Assembly (NCBI GenBank): GCA_963638365.1 | Contig: CAVHRK010000007.1 | Location: forward strand, 1 to 42,577 | Direction: 5' to 3' | Source: Suilimivivens sp963638365 | Lineage (GTDB): Bacteria; Bacillota; Clostridia; Lachnospirales; Lachnospiraceae | DNA length: 42,577 nucleotides | In this document: positions 14,046 through 24,322 of the stretch, piece by piece | How positions within the stretch are numbered: position 1 is the stretch's first letter | Layout: each line of letters opens with the position of its first letter | Position numbers and translations under genes: made by a program | Notes under the pieces: generated by a model | Told to the model about the DNA's origin: nothing | The model's input: the letters and a program-made list of their open reading frames with translations, nothing else | Databases searched by the model: none

Positions 14046-15143
14046 TCAGACGTTAAATCGGAATAGAATGACATCCCCATCCTGTACCACATAGTCCTTG
14101 CCTTCCATACCGACAAGCCCCTTTTCTCTGGCTGCTGCAAGGGATCCCTGCTCTAAAAGATCCTTATAGTTTACTACCTCAGCCTTGATGAAACCACGCT
14201 CGAAGTCGGTATGAATCTTACCGGCTGCCTGCGGAGCCTTGGTGCCGATCTTAATGGTCCACGCTCTCGTTTCATCCTCTCCTGCAGTCAGAAAGCTCAT
14301 CAGTCCCAGTAAGGAATAACTTGCACGGATCAGCTTCTCAAGTCCAGATTCCTTTAACCCAAGATCCTCTAAGAACATTGCTTTCTCATCATCGTCCAGT
14401 TCTGCAATCTCCTGCTCGATCTGGGCACAGATTACGAACACTTCACTTCCGTCTTCCTTGGCAAACTCACGCACCTTCTGAACGCCTGCATTGGATGCGC
14501 CGTCATCTGCCAGGTCATCCTCTGCAACATTTGCTGCATAAATGGTTGGTTTATAAGTAAGAAGATTCAGGCTCTTTAAAATTGCCTGCTTGTCTTCATC
14601 ATCGGTCACATAACTCTTTGCCATCCTGCCGGATTCCAGATGTGCAATAAGCTCTTCCAAAAGCTCTGCTTCCTTGGCAAGAGACTTGTCCATTCTGGCT
14701 GCCTTACCGGTCTTTGCCATACGACGTTCCAGAATTTCCAGATCGGAGAAAATCAGTTCCAGATTGATGGTTTCAATATCACGAAGCGGATCAATGCTTC
14801 CGTCAACATGTACCACATTCGGATCCTCAAAGCAGCGTACCACATGCACAATTGCATCCACTTCACGGATGTTGCTTAAGAACTGGTTACCAAGACCTTC
14901 CCCCTTGGAAGCGCCCTTTACAAGACCTGCAATATCTACAAATTCAATGACCGCCGGTGTCACCTTCTTGGAATGATACAGATCTCCCAAAAGCTTTAAA
15001 CGCTCATCCGGCACTGCCACCACACCCACATTGGGATCAATGGTACAGAACGGATAGTTTGCCGATTCCGCTCCTGCCTTGGTCAGTGAATTGAATAATG
15101 TACTCTTTCCTACGTTGGGTAAGCCCACGATTCCTAATTTCAT
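14046..15143 (-). CDS. ychF: Redox-regulated ATPase YchF (Obg family)
   Basis: YchF is an Obg-family P-loop protein that prefers ATP and binds ribosomes. Visible are the G1 loop GLPNVGKST (residues 7-15), the G3 region DIAGLVKGASKGEGLG, a coiled-coil insert in the middle, and the C-terminal TGS domain ending AREKGLVGMEGKDYVVQDGDVILFRFNV-like residues. The length of 365 aa is standard. AAGGAGG stands before the ATG. The element sits immediately downstream, in the gap that would otherwise lead to lgt, and leaves the coding region intact. Confidence 0.96.
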   Translation of the reverse strand: MKLGIVGLPNVGKSTLFNSLTKAGAESANYPFCTIDPNVGVVAVPDERLKLLGDLYHSKKVTPAVIEFVDIAGLVKGASKGEGLGNQFLSNIREVDAIVHVVRCFEDPNVVHVDGSIDPLRDIETINLELIFSDLEILERRMAKTGKAARMDKSLAKEAELLEELIAHLESGRMAKSYVTDDEDKQAILKSLNLLTYKPTIYAANVAEDDLADDGASNAGVQKVREFAKEDGSEVFVICAQIEQEIAELDDDEKAMFLEDLGLKESGLEKLIRASYSLLGLMSFLTAGEDETRAWTIKIGTKAPQAAGKIHTDFERGFIKAEVVNYKDLLEQGSLAAAREKGLVGMEGKDYVVQDGDVILFRFNV

Positions 15144-15559
15144 TTTCTATATTTCCTCCTTAAAGCCCTCCATTCTACGGACATTCTGTGATTTTAATAC
15201 TTGGTTATGTACCAATATTTCAAGCAAAAGCCAAATCACTTTTAAGCTTTCCGTAAACTGGTCTATTTCCCTGAGTTTTTGTTTCTTTGTTATATGAACT
15301 TATAGTTTTATTGTAATTCCGGCTTTGCCACACCACTAATAACATTATATCATTCGTGTTGTACTTTAACAGAATACTTTTTTACATAAGAATACAAGTT
15401 CTGACCACTTTCTAAAAGAGCCTCAATATTCAGACTTCACTATATCATAAAGAGTACCAAAAGTAAATTCTTATATTTCATTGTTCCCGGTCATTTTAAA
15501 TCCAACTTATATTGAACTACTTTGGCATCACCTTCAAATACAGAATACAAGTACAATTA
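15144..15559. other. 416-bp gap between the adhesin gene and ychF
   Basis: No ORF or RNA gene is supported here. On the minus strand a TATAAT near 15340, with a weak TGTTAA -35 sixteen bases upstream, is the best ychF promoter candidate and would give a leader of about 200 nt. No convincing hairpin terminator follows the adhesin stop at 15560. Confidence 0.4.
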
Positions 15560-15643
15560 CTACTTCTTCTTATTCTTTTTGTCCAAAACGGCAAGCACTG
15601 CCAGTCCCAGTCCCAGTCCCGAAACGGCAAACAGAATAAACCA

Positions 15644-15949
15644 GAGTGCCAGATTGCCGTTGTCTCCGGTATCCGGTGTGCCTTGGTCTGTGGAAGTCGG
15701 TTCGGGCGGCTGCGGAGAAGGAGATGATGTCGGTGTTCCCGGCAGTGTCATCGGATTGGACGATGTCGGTGTCTTCTTCTTATAGGTGTTTTCAAAGAGT
15801 GCCAGATTGCTGTTGTCTCCGGTACCCGGTGTGCCTTGGTCTGTGGAAGTCGATTCGGGCAGCCACGGAGAAGGAGGTGTTGTCGGCGTTACCGGCGGTG
15901 TCGTCGGATTGGACGGTGTCGTTGTCTTCTTCTCATAGGTGTTTTCAAA
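15644..15949 (-). repeat. 153-bp tandem duplication in the adhesin C-terminus
   Basis: Two near-identical 153-bp (51-codon) units (15644-15796 and 15797-15949) each encode FENTY, a Pro/Thr linker and TSTDQGTPxTGDN. Only the distal copy is followed by the hydrophobic anchor; the inner copy keeps the sorting-like motif without a membrane segment. Confidence 0.8.
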
Positions 15950-16781
15950 GGCTACCTTGGCGGAGGCGCCGTCACCTACATATATGGAAGCAAGGGAACC
16001 ATCCACCTTGCCGGAGGCATCCACTTCGTACTGCACCTTCTTTAAGGTAAATCCACCGACAGCATTTCTGGTTTCTTCAACCTGATATCCTCCCGGAGCG
16101 GCACCAAGTTCCAGTGTCCAGATTTTGCCTGCGGTATCGTAGGTGAAATCTGACAACTTGTAAGTCTTGGAAGTACCGTCCGTGGTTCTGGTCACCTTGA
16201 AGGAAATGGCTGCTTCCGCTTTTGCCTTATCCACATTTCCTAAAACCGTTTTGGTAATCACAATCTTACCGGTCTTCTTGGTATAGGTATTGTCAAAGGT
16301 TACCACGCTGTACATGCTATCCTGCACAGGGACACTTACCGCCGTTTCACCGTTTCCCCGCATTGCAGCGATATAAGTGGTGGTTCTGCTGTATGTCTCA
16401 TCTTCGCCGGTCAGCACTTCCGTTACCGTATAAGACTTTCCAGCGGTAAGGCCGTTTATCTCATAATAGTATATGCCGGAATCCGGAGCGGTTTCCGTAA
16501 AGGCAGTTCCCGCTACCGGGGAGCCCGGAATTTCATTTCCGTCTTCATCGGTTATCTTAAAGGAAATGGTATTCTTTACCTGCTCCCATTTTAAGTCACC
16601 ATGCACTCTCTTAATGATGTCCAGGCCGCCCTGCAGTTTCGTATAGGTATTGGTAAAGCTTACTTTCTGTGCTGAGGCTCCTACCGTCACTTCCGGTTTT
16701 GCCGTGCCGTCATAGTTCTTTTCCGCGGTGGCGTTTACCTGGTACTTTGACGTGCACTGATAACCTGCCGATGCGGTAACA

Positions 16782-17035
16782 GTTTCCGTTACCGTGTATT
16801 TTCCGTAGGGTAAATCCTTCAGTGTCCATGTATAAACGGCTCCCGTGCCGCTTCCTGTTACAGAATATCCTTCCGTTCCGGCTTCTTCTGCGCTTCGGAT
16901 TTCCGCAAGGGTTTTCGTTCCCACTACGGTTCCCGCTTCGTTTTCTACAGTCAGTGTTACGCTTTCAAAGCCGGTGGGAAGCTCGGTTCCTCCGAACTTC
17001 TTGGTTACTTCTATTTCGCCGGTCTTTGCCGTATA
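16782..17035 (-). repeat. Identical 254-bp block in adhesin (copy 1 of 2)
   Basis: It is apparently identical, base for base, to 17541-17794, 759 bp away. Both encode the type B CnaB unit. The identity, silent sites included, points to recent duplication or gene conversion. Confidence 0.75.
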
Positions 17036-17540
17036 GTTATTGTCAAAACCTATTGCAACATGTGCCTCCTTATAGATACATATCGCCGTCTCACCGGTTC
17101 CGTGTATCATTGAGTATGTAAATGAGATTAAATACGTAGTGGTGCGGGTATATGCCGCATCCTCTCCGGTCAGAACTTCCGTTACCATATAAGTCTTTCC
17201 TACGGTAAGACCGCTTACCACATAATGGTAAATACCGGAGCCCGGAGCCGTTTCCGTAAAGGCAGTTCCCGCTACCGGGGAGCCTGTGATTTCGTCGCCG
17301 TCTTCATCCGTTATCTTAAAGGAAATCGTGTTCTTTACCTGCTCCCAGTTCAAATCGCCAGTAACTGTTTTGGTGATTTCCAGACCATCCTGCAGTTTCG
17401 TATAGGTATTGGTAAAGTTTACTTTCTGTGCCGCATCTCCTACCGTCACTTCGGGTTTTGCCGTACTGTCATAGTCCTTTTCCGCAGTGGCGTTTATCTG
17501 ATATTTTGCGGTGCACTGATAGCCTGTCGATGCGGTAACT

Positions 17541-17794
17541 GTTTCCGTTACCGTGTATTTTCCGTAGGGTAAATCCTTCAGTGTCCATGTATAAACGGCT
17601 CCCGTGCCGCTTCCTGTTACAGAATATCCTTCCGTTCCGGCTTCTTCTGCGCTTCGGATTTCCGCAAGGGTTTTCGTTCCCACTACGGTTCCCGCTTCGT
17701 TTTCTACAGTCAGTGTTACGCTTTCAAAGCCGGTGGGAAGCTCGGTTCCTCCGAACTTCTTGGTTACTTCTATTTCGCCGGTCTTTGCCGTATA
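17541..17794 (-). repeat. Identical 254-bp block in adhesin (copy 2 of 2)
   Basis: This is the partner of 16782-17035 at a 759-bp (253-codon) offset, so deletion or duplication between them would keep the frame. Confidence 0.75.
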
Positions 17795-19529
17795 AGTATT
17801 GGTAAAGGTAACCACGCTGTTTGCTGTTTCATTGATGGGAGCACTTACCGCCGTTTCACCGGTTCCCCACGTTGCGTCTATATAAGTGGTGGTTCTGCTG
17901 TATGCCTCATCTTCGCCGGTCAGAACTTCCGTTACCGTATAAGTCTTTCCTACGGTAAGGCCGTTTATCTCATAATAGTATACGCCGGAATCCGGAGCGG
18001 TTTCCGTAAAGGCAGTTCCCGCTACCGGGGAGCCCGGAATTTCATTTCCGTCTTCATCGGTTATCTTAAAGGAAATGGTATTCTTTACCTGCTCCCAGTT
18101 TAAGTCACCACACACTCTCTTAATGATTTTCAGACCGCCGGTCTTTTCTTCATAGGTATTGGTAAATGCCACCGTATTGTAGCTGTCTGCCACCAGGATA
18201 ATACCGGTTGCTTCCTGTCCCGTTTTTGCTTCCTTTACACCCACCTTATAGGTTACGGTCTTCGGGGTCTTTCCTCCTGCCGCAATGGCTTCCGTTACCG
18301 TGTATTCCCCTGCTTCCAACTGGTTGATAGCTGCCACATAAACACCGCCGTTTTTCGTCATATCGGCTCCGTTTACGGTAGCAATCACCAAATCGCCCTT
18401 TTTCACAGTAAAGGTAATATCATTTTTGACGTTATCCCAATCCTCGTTTTCCACGGTCTTGGTAATGTACAGCACTGCCGCCAACTGGTTTTCATACTCC
18501 AGTACATTCTCGTCATTCACGAACTTTTCAATGGTAATGCCGGAAGGCAGAGTCACGGAATCGTCATCATCAATAATGAAATAATACGGGTCGGTTCTTC
18601 TGGCATAACCATCCTTCGCCTTGGTTTCATACAAGGCATAAATCCAGTCTTTTTTTAAATTTTCCACGGTAATGGTACCGTCAACACCGACTTCAATATT
18701 GTCTTTTATCACAGCTCCGTCCACCATTTTGCCGGTATCCGCGTCGTAAGCTGCCCTTACAATCTTAAATACAGAACCCGCCAGTGTCGTATAGGTGTCC
18801 TCGTCCATCCAGAATTTCTTAATGGTAACGGAACCGGTCTCAGAAGCCTTCGGTGTCAGGGCTGCCGTAGCGGTTGCCGTTCCCAGGGAAGTTTCTCCCT
18901 TTTTACCGGTTACACTGTTAGTGATGTTTTCGGTATTGCCCGCCATAATAAAGCTCTTTTCATCCGCAATGGATGCCGTATAGGAAATAACCACCGTAGG
19001 CTTGTACCAACTGGAAGCTGCCGAACCGGCTGCCACTGCCGCTACCATCTTGTCCGTTACGGTAAAGCTGAAATTCCTTGCGTTGGCATCCGCCACATCC
19101 GATGCGGTTATGGCTGCATCTCCCTGACTGGTGTCCTCAGAGTTCTGGTATACATATACTAATTTTGCAGTTGCATCGTCATTGAACTTCATCAAATCCG
19201 GCAGGGTATCCGTAAGGGTAATGGTCTCCCCCGCTGTCAGATTCTCAATTTCGGAAAGGTCCACTCTGACTTCATAGGCAATGCTGTTCTTTGTTCCGTC
19301 CGGAACCGCCTTCTTCGTTATCACAACGCCCTGCTTGTTCTCATCCTTCCAGGTAGCTTCCACATCCTGGCTCTGGCCACCTAAAACGGCATCTGTATAA
19401 GTAAGATGTACTTTATTGGTAAATTCTGTCTGATTTGTCCAATCGAAATCATCCGGGATTTTCGTGGTAAAAGTAAGCATAACCAGTTGCCCCACATTTT
19501 TCTGCACAAAGTCATCGGTCAGTCCCAGT

Positions 19530-21149
19530 TTATAGCCCTGCCCGGAGCTTTCCCATGTTTTTACAATACTGCTGTTCAAAATAACCAGACTGCCCATCAT
19601 CCTGTGCTTTCGCAATAACGGCTCCGTTATAGCTTACAGAAGGCTGCACCACATGCCTGGTCGTTTCCTGCACAAAATCCGTAAGCTCCACATTAGATAC
19701 TCCGTTTGGAATATTCAGTGTCACATCCCAGATCAGGATTCTCGTGGTTCCGTCAAAATAAAGAAAGGATTTGCTAATCCAGTTGTTAGTACCTGCCGTC
19801 CTGGTAGCGGATGCGCTGACATCCTTATTTCCCACCTTGGCGGAAACGGTATTGCTGAAGGTATAACTGCCGTATTCCAGGCGCCGTTTGTAATCGTCCG
19901 TAACGGAGGTCGTGTATACAATGCTGTAAATTCCTTCCGCTTCTTCCGTAATGCCGCTCACCTTAACAGCCGCATTTAATCCGGTACCCGGTGTTTCGAC
20001 GATGCCGGTAATATAGTCTGCAATCGATTTATTTGAATTTTTAAAATCTTCCAGATAGTCATTCAGCTTAATGGTTACTTTCCAGGTAATTACACCCGTG
20101 GTTTCATCATAAGCGGTTGCAGTTAGGCTCATCTCGGGACCATTTGCATCTGCATAAACCAGATTGCTCTCCTTTTCCTTATCGCTGTCCCGGTTGTCCT
20201 TATAGTCTGCTTTTATGATGTTGCCGAATTTTCCCATATTGGAAGTCTTCTCCGTATAGATGGAATCATCTACTTCCATTCTATAGGAAATGGTAATGCT
20301 TTCACCCTCTGCCAGTTCTGCACTCTGCAGAGCGGCATTTAAATCCGTCATATTGCTGTAAGTGGTTCCTTCCGTCACACCCACATCACTGCCGTTTACG
20401 GTTTTGATTTTCAGTTCGGAAAGATTTCTAAGTCCGGAGCCTGCAATATCCTCCAGTGTAATTCCCGAAACAATACCCTTATCGGCACGCAGATTGACCT
20501 CAAATGTCTGGTACAGCTTTCCGTTCTCCCGTACAGCACGGGAAGGTATGCTTTTATCAACATTCAGTTCACTGACCTCGGCATCCGCATAATATTTTAC
20601 ATCTGCATCCGTATATTCTTTTACATCCTCTTTAGCGGTTCCGGTACCGGATAGAATATCCTTGCCGTTACTGTTCTTCGTGCTGGCTGCGGTTACCACA
20701 CCGTCATAAGTGGAGCTGCCGGTCCGGTTCGTTCTTCCCAGGAATTCTTCATTGGTAAAGACATACGTTGCCACACCGTTTTCATCAATGGTGACCGTAC
20801 CTACCGCTCCTAACTCCGAATCGTATACGGTAGCGGGCATTTCGGCTACCAGCTTCAAATCGGAAAGCATGGAGGACAAATCCACCTTATAAGTGTCCAC
20901 CGTTTTATCACTGTCATCCAGCGACCAGTCACATAAAATCAGAACCTGGTCGCCTTCCTTGATTTCTGTTACATTTTCCAGCTGTTCGCCGTTTACTTTC
21001 ACCGTAAACGAGTCTACATTTACTTTTCCCTCTCCCGCCGCATAAACCTGCATCTGTCCTGTCGGTACAAGTGTCAGAAGCATTGTTACTGCCAAAAAAG
21101 CAGCCATAATACGGTTCCGGATTTTGTACTTACCATTCAGAAGCTTCAT
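19530..21149 (-). CDS. Large CnaB-repeat surface adhesin, 5' part up to frameshift
   Basis: This is the N-terminal part of the same adhesin. A signal peptide (basic start, hydrophobic core AAFLAVTMLLTLVPT, cleavage near VYAAG) leads into beta-rich adhesive domains that resemble the N-terminal domains of Gram-positive backbone-type or tip adhesins. The frame is native to about 19595, after which it reads about 20 aberrant residues and stops at 19530. Removing one G from the GGG at 19593-19595 rejoins it to the downstream frame (DDGSLVILNSS...), giving one protein of about 1,860 residues. As it stands the product would be secreted but unanchored. GGGGGAG precedes the ATG at 21149. Confidence 0.85.
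   Translation of the reverse strand: MKLLNGKYKIRNRIMAAFLAVTMLLTLVPTGQMQVYAAGEGKVNVDSFTVKVNGEQLENVTEIKEGDQVLILCDWSLDDSDKTVDTYKVDLSSMLSDLKLVAEMPATVYDSELGAVGTVTIDENGVATYVFTNEEFLGRTNRTGSSTYDGVVTAASTKNSNGKDILSGTGTAKEDVKEYTDADVKYYADAEVSELNVDKSIPSRAVRENGKLYQTFEVNLRADKGIVSGITLEDIAGSGLRNLSELKIKTVNGSDVGVTEGTTYSNMTDLNAALQSAELAEGESITISYRMEVDDSIYTEKTSNMGKFGNIIKADYKDNRDSDKEKESNLVYADANGPEMSLTATAYDETTGVITWKVTIKLNDYLEDFKNSNKSIADYITGIVETPGTGLNAAVKVSGITEEAEGIYSIVYTTSVTDDYKRRLEYGSYTFSNTVSAKVGNKDVSASATRTAGTNNWISKSFLYFDGTTRILIWDVTLNIPNGVSNVELTDFVQETTRHVVQPSVSYNGAVIAKAQDDGQSGYFEQQYCKNMGKLRAGL
19593..19595 (-). other. Single-base frameshift in the adhesin gene
   Basis: The minus strand reads GATGATGGGCAGTC. Two Gs instead of three give D-D-G-S-L-V and continuous coding into the downstream frame. 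There is no slippery heptamer or long homopolymer here, so a mutation or a sequencing error is more likely than programmed shifting. Confidence 0.7.
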
Positions 21150-21161
21150 AACATTTCTCCC

Positions 21162-21210
21162 CCTGTTTATCCCTCTTTTACATAAAGAAATTTACACTTT
21201 TATAAATATA
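21162..21210 (-). promoter_or_regulatory. Upstream region of the adhesin gene
   Basis: The 132-bp gap before the adhesin holds TTGGTT and TATAAA spaced 16 bp (TATAAA near 21200) on the minus strand, and GGGGGAG before the start codon. Long A/T tracts flank it. Confidence 0.35.
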
Positions 21211-21281
21211 GGTACAAAAAAACCAAAAAACTCTCACACCAAAATTATTTTATACCAACAGTTTTTTTTTCACATATTTCG

Positions 21282-22181
21282 TTAGTAATTTACCCTGTAT
21301 TTAGACTTCTTCCTCTCCTTCAGTTCTTCGTACAACAGCTTATAATTCTCATATCGGATCGGACTGATCTTCCCTTCTGCAAGGGCTTCCTTCACTCCGC
21401 AGACCGGTTCACTCAAATGTACGCAGCCCCCGAACTTGCAATAGGGTTCATAGGGCAGGAATTCGGGGTAAAACTCTTTCAGTTCTTCCTTTTCCATGCC
21501 TTCGATGTACAGGGAGGTAAAGCCCGGCGTATCCATAATATAGGTGTCTGCCTCGACGGCAAACAACTCTGCATGGCGGGTGGTATGCTTTCCACGCTCG
21601 ATCTTGCGGCTGATCTCTCCGGTTTCCATATGGGCTTCCGGAGTAAGGCTGTTGACAATTGTGGACTTGCCGACACCGCTGGGACCTGCCACCACTGTTG
21701 TCTTACCACGGAGAATTTCACGGATCCGGTCAATGCCTTCCTCTTCCCTGCCGCTTACAAACAGTACCTCACAACCACTTGCGCTATAAGCTGCCAAAAG
21801 CTCCTCCTGCTCCTTCTCCGACGCAAGATCCTTTTTATTAAAGCAGATCACCGTAGGGATCTCCTGTTTCTGCATTGAAATTAAAAAGCGGTCAAGCAGA
21901 TTATAATTCGGATCGGGCTTCACAATCGCAAAGATCACAAGCGCCTGATCGATATTGGCAGATGCCGGACGGATCAAGGCATTTTTCCGCGGCAGAATTT
22001 CCTTAATATTGCCAAAAAGCTGCCCTTCATCGAGCAGCTCAATTTCTACATTATCGCCAACAAGGGGCTTTACCTTTTCCTTACGGAAAGCCCCTTTTGC
22101 CTTACATTCAAAAATTCCCTTTTCGGTATGCACGTAATAAAACCCGGCAATTCCTTTAATGATTTTACCCTTCATACTCAA
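21282..22181 (-). CDS. rsgA: Ribosome small subunit-dependent GTPase RsgA
   Basis: RsgA is a circularly permuted GTPase that checks late maturation of the 30S subunit. An N-terminal OB fold (KIIKGIAGFYYVHTEKG) is followed by the permuted G motifs: FNKKD (G4) first, then GPSGVGKST (G1) and DTPGF (G3). A C-terminal zinc site has C-x-H/C ligands near CKFGGCVHLSEPVCGV. The start may be the TTG at 22181, seven bases from GGAG, or the ATG at 22175; the GGAG overlaps the prkC stop. It follows prkC and prpC, the usual operon. Confidence 0.95.
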   Translation of the reverse strand: MSMKGKIIKGIAGFYYVHTEKGIFECKAKGAFRKEKVKPLVGDNVEIELLDEGQLFGNIKEILPRKNALIRPASANIDQALVIFAIVKPDPNYNLLDRFLISMQKQEIPTVICFNKKDLASEKEQEELLAAYSASGCEVLFVSGREEEGIDRIREILRGKTTVVAGPSGVGKSTIVNSLTPEAHMETGEISRKIERGKHTTRHAELFAVEADTYIMDTPGFTSLYIEGMEKEELKEFYPEFLPYEPYCKFGGCVHLSEPVCGVKEALAEGKISPIRYENYKLLYEELKERKKSKYRVNY

Positions 22182-22185
22182 AACT

Positions 22186-24312
22186 TTACTCCGCAGTAAA
22201 TGCTACCGCTCTCCGTATCTCCTTGCTTTCGGTAGTGCCGTCAATCGTGGTTACGCTTCCGTCATCGTTCGTAATGGTGGTTGCCTCATTGACATTCGTA
22301 TACTGGAACAGGATTACACCGGTTGCACTCTTAATTCCAGAAATATTCTGCTGTGGAACCGGGAATGAATCCGTCTGAGTGCTCAGGAGCTGTGTTCCAT
22401 CGTCTGCATATACCGTAACGGTTACCAGCGTTCCGGATTTAAAATTCGGATCCTCTTCCTTCGTTGGAGCCGCAATACTGTCTACAAATTTGTAAGTGGA
22501 CTGGATGGGGCCAAGGCTTACATTAATATCTACCTTCGTTCCTTCCGGTGCATAGGAGCCCGCGGAATAGCTCTGATAGCAGACAAGTCCCTCGGCTACC
22601 GAATCGTTATTTACTTCAGATACCGTACCGACTTCAAGTCCTGCCTCCGCAAGAAGTGCGGTTGCCGTCATTTCATCCTTGCCCATCAGATCCGGCACCT
22701 GCTTCTTCTGGGTATCTGCACCCTTGCTGATGCGGATCGTAATTGAAGCTCCTGACGGTGCTTTGCTTCCGGCTACCGGATCCTGGCTGATAATCGATCC
22801 CTCTTTAATAAAGTCGTCATATCCGTCTACTTTATTGGGCACAAACCCTTTATTAACCAGTGTGGATACTGCCTCTGCTTCGGTCATTCCGACGACATCC
22901 GGAACCTCCACGCCTTCTACGCCTGCACTGACCGTAAGAATCACTTCCGTTCCGGAAGGAATTACGGTTCCTTCACTGACGCTGCAGCGGATCACGATAT
23001 CCTTGGCATATTCACTGTTTTCTTCATATTCAATGACCGGAGTCAGTCCGACCTCTACCAATGCTTTCTTGACCGCATCCGCGTCCTGTCCGACTACATC
23101 AATCATCTTAATCTGTTTCACATCTTCCTGTACATTTTCTTCCTTATTACTGCCAAAATCAAAAACACCAAGTGTTTTACCTACCAGAAACAGAATGATT
23201 GCGCCGATCAGAATCGCAGCCACAACTGCAAGTATGGTAGTAAGTTTTTCCATTTTAGGATCATAATCATCCTCATCATCGGTGTCATAGTCATCCGGCT
23301 CCTCAACATAACGCCGGTTTGTGGAATGTCTTGCTGCTTCTCTCTTCACATCCCGTTCCTTACGAAGATGCATCGCATCCTCCATGGATTCCCTGTCCCT
23401 ATACTGCTTCTTGATGGATACCATCTCACGGTCACTGATCGCCTTCGTAGCTCCTTCCTCATCGGGATCGGTTACCTTCACGAAATCCTCATCCGGATTC
23501 ATCAGGGACTTCTTCAGATCCACAATCAGTTCACCCATGGACTGATATCTTCTGTCCGGACTCTTCTGACAGCATTTGAACACAATCTGCTCGACGCTGA
23601 CCGGAATTTCCGAAACAAATTCCCTGGGAGAAGGAAGTTCTTCCTGTATATGTTTAATTGCAATCGCAACGGTCGTTTCTCCATTAAACGGAACACGCCC
23701 TGTCAGCATTTCAAACAGGGTAATACCGAGGGAATAAATATCGCTCTTTTCATCCGAGTATCCCCCTCTTGCCTGTTCCGGCGATGTATAATGAACGGAT
23801 CCCATCACATTCGAGGTAATGGTATTGCTGGTTGCTGCCTTGGCAATGCCAAAGTCCGTCACCTTCACCTTTCCTTCTTTGGAAATAATGACATTCTGAG
23901 GCTTGATATCACGGTGGATAATATGATTGTTGTGCGCCGCCTCAATTCCCATACTGATCTGGATAGCAATACTGATTGCCTCCTTTACCGACAGTCTGGC
24001 TTTCTTTTCAATATATTTCTTAAGGGTAATCCCTTCTACAAGCTCCATGACGATATAGTAAATGCCGTCTTCCTCACCGACATCATACACATTTACTACA
24101 TTCGGGTGCATCAGTCCTGCTGCCGCCTGCGCTTCAATCCGGAACTTCGAAACAAAGTTCGCATTCTCGCTGAATTCCTGCTTTAAAACCTTAGCGGCAA
24201 CGAAACGGTTCAGCTTATGGTCCTTGGCTTTATATACATCAGACATTCCACCCGTACCGATTTTTTCGAGTATTTCGTATCTGTCTCCAATTATCATTCC
24301 AATTTTAATCAT
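22186..24312 (-). CDS. prkC: PASTA-domain Ser/Thr kinase PrkC
   Basis: PrkC is a membrane kinase that senses peptidoglycan fragments or lipid II and phosphorylates growth and division proteins. The kinase domain (about 12-270) shows the glycine loop GTGGMSDVY, K41, HRDIKPQN (133-140) and DFG (153-155). An acidic juxtamembrane stretch (about 337-352) leads to one transmembrane helix (about 357-379). Three extracellular PASTA repeats follow, starting near 402, 470 and 540, and a C-terminal extension of roughly 100 residues ends the protein. Length is 708 aa. GAGG precedes the ATG. It is adjacent to its antagonist phosphatase, and the rsgA start overlaps its end region. Confidence 0.96.
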   Translation of the reverse strand: MIKIGMIIGDRYEILEKIGTGGMSDVYKAKDHKLNRFVAAKVLKQEFSENANFVSKFRIEAQAAAGLMHPNVVNVYDVGEEDGIYYIVMELVEGITLKKYIEKKARLSVKEAISIAIQISMGIEAAHNNHIIHRDIKPQNVIISKEGKVKVTDFGIAKAATSNTITSNVMGSVHYTSPEQARGGYSDEKSDIYSLGITLFEMLTGRVPFNGETTVAIAIKHIQEELPSPREFVSEIPVSVEQIVFKCCQKSPDRRYQSMGELIVDLKKSLMNPDEDFVKVTDPDEEGATKAISDREMVSIKKQYRDRESMEDAMHLRKERDVKREAARHSTNRRYVEEPDDYDTDDEDDYDPKMEKLTTILAVVAAILIGAIILFLVGKTLGVFDFGSNKEENVQEDVKQIKMIDVVGQDADAVKKALVEVGLTPVIEYEENSEYAKDIVIRCSVSEGTVIPSGTEVILTVSAGVEGVEVPDVVGMTEAEAVSTLVNKGFVPNKVDGYDDFIKEGSIISQDPVAGSKAPSGASITIRISKGADTQKKQVPDLMGKDEMTATALLAEAGLEVGTVSEVNNDSVAEGLVCYQSYSAGSYAPEGTKVDINVSLGPIQSTYKFVDSIAAPTKEEDPNFKSGTLVTVTVYADDGTQLLSTQTDSFPVPQQNISGIKSATGVILFQYTNVNEATTITNDDGSVTTIDGTTESKEIRRAVAFTAE

Positions 24313-24322
24313 CTTCTACCTC

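Larger units (their letters stand above)
15560..19615 (-). pseudogene. Large CnaB-repeat surface adhesin, 3' part after frameshift
   Basis: This is the continuation of the gene starting at 21149, now in a different frame. It is a wall-anchored adhesin or pilin-like shaft built of CnaB (SpaA-type) domains, which normally form internal Lys-Asn isopeptide bonds. At least seven repeat units end in FTNTY-like strands and carry VTE motifs. They fall into two alternating types, with type A containing WEQVKNTISFKITDEDG and type B containing TKKFGGTELPTGFESVTL. The C-terminus has a Pro/Thr linker, a TPDTGDN sorting-type motif, a hydrophobic stretch and a KKNKKK tail. The TTG and ATG codons near the 5' end have no ribosome site, so this part has no start of its own. 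About 1343 codons are intact after the break. No sortase is in the window. Confidence 0.85.

Noticed and set aside
15646..17805. Repetitive sequence that could suggest a CRISPR or other array
   Set aside because: The repeats keep reading frame, vary as protein repeats do and encode CnaB units; there are no spacers and no cas genes.
19593..19600. Programmed ribosomal frameshift in the adhesin
   Set aside because: No slippery heptamer, long homopolymer, internal Shine-Dalgarno or downstream pseudoknot is evident. Mutation or sequencing error is simpler.
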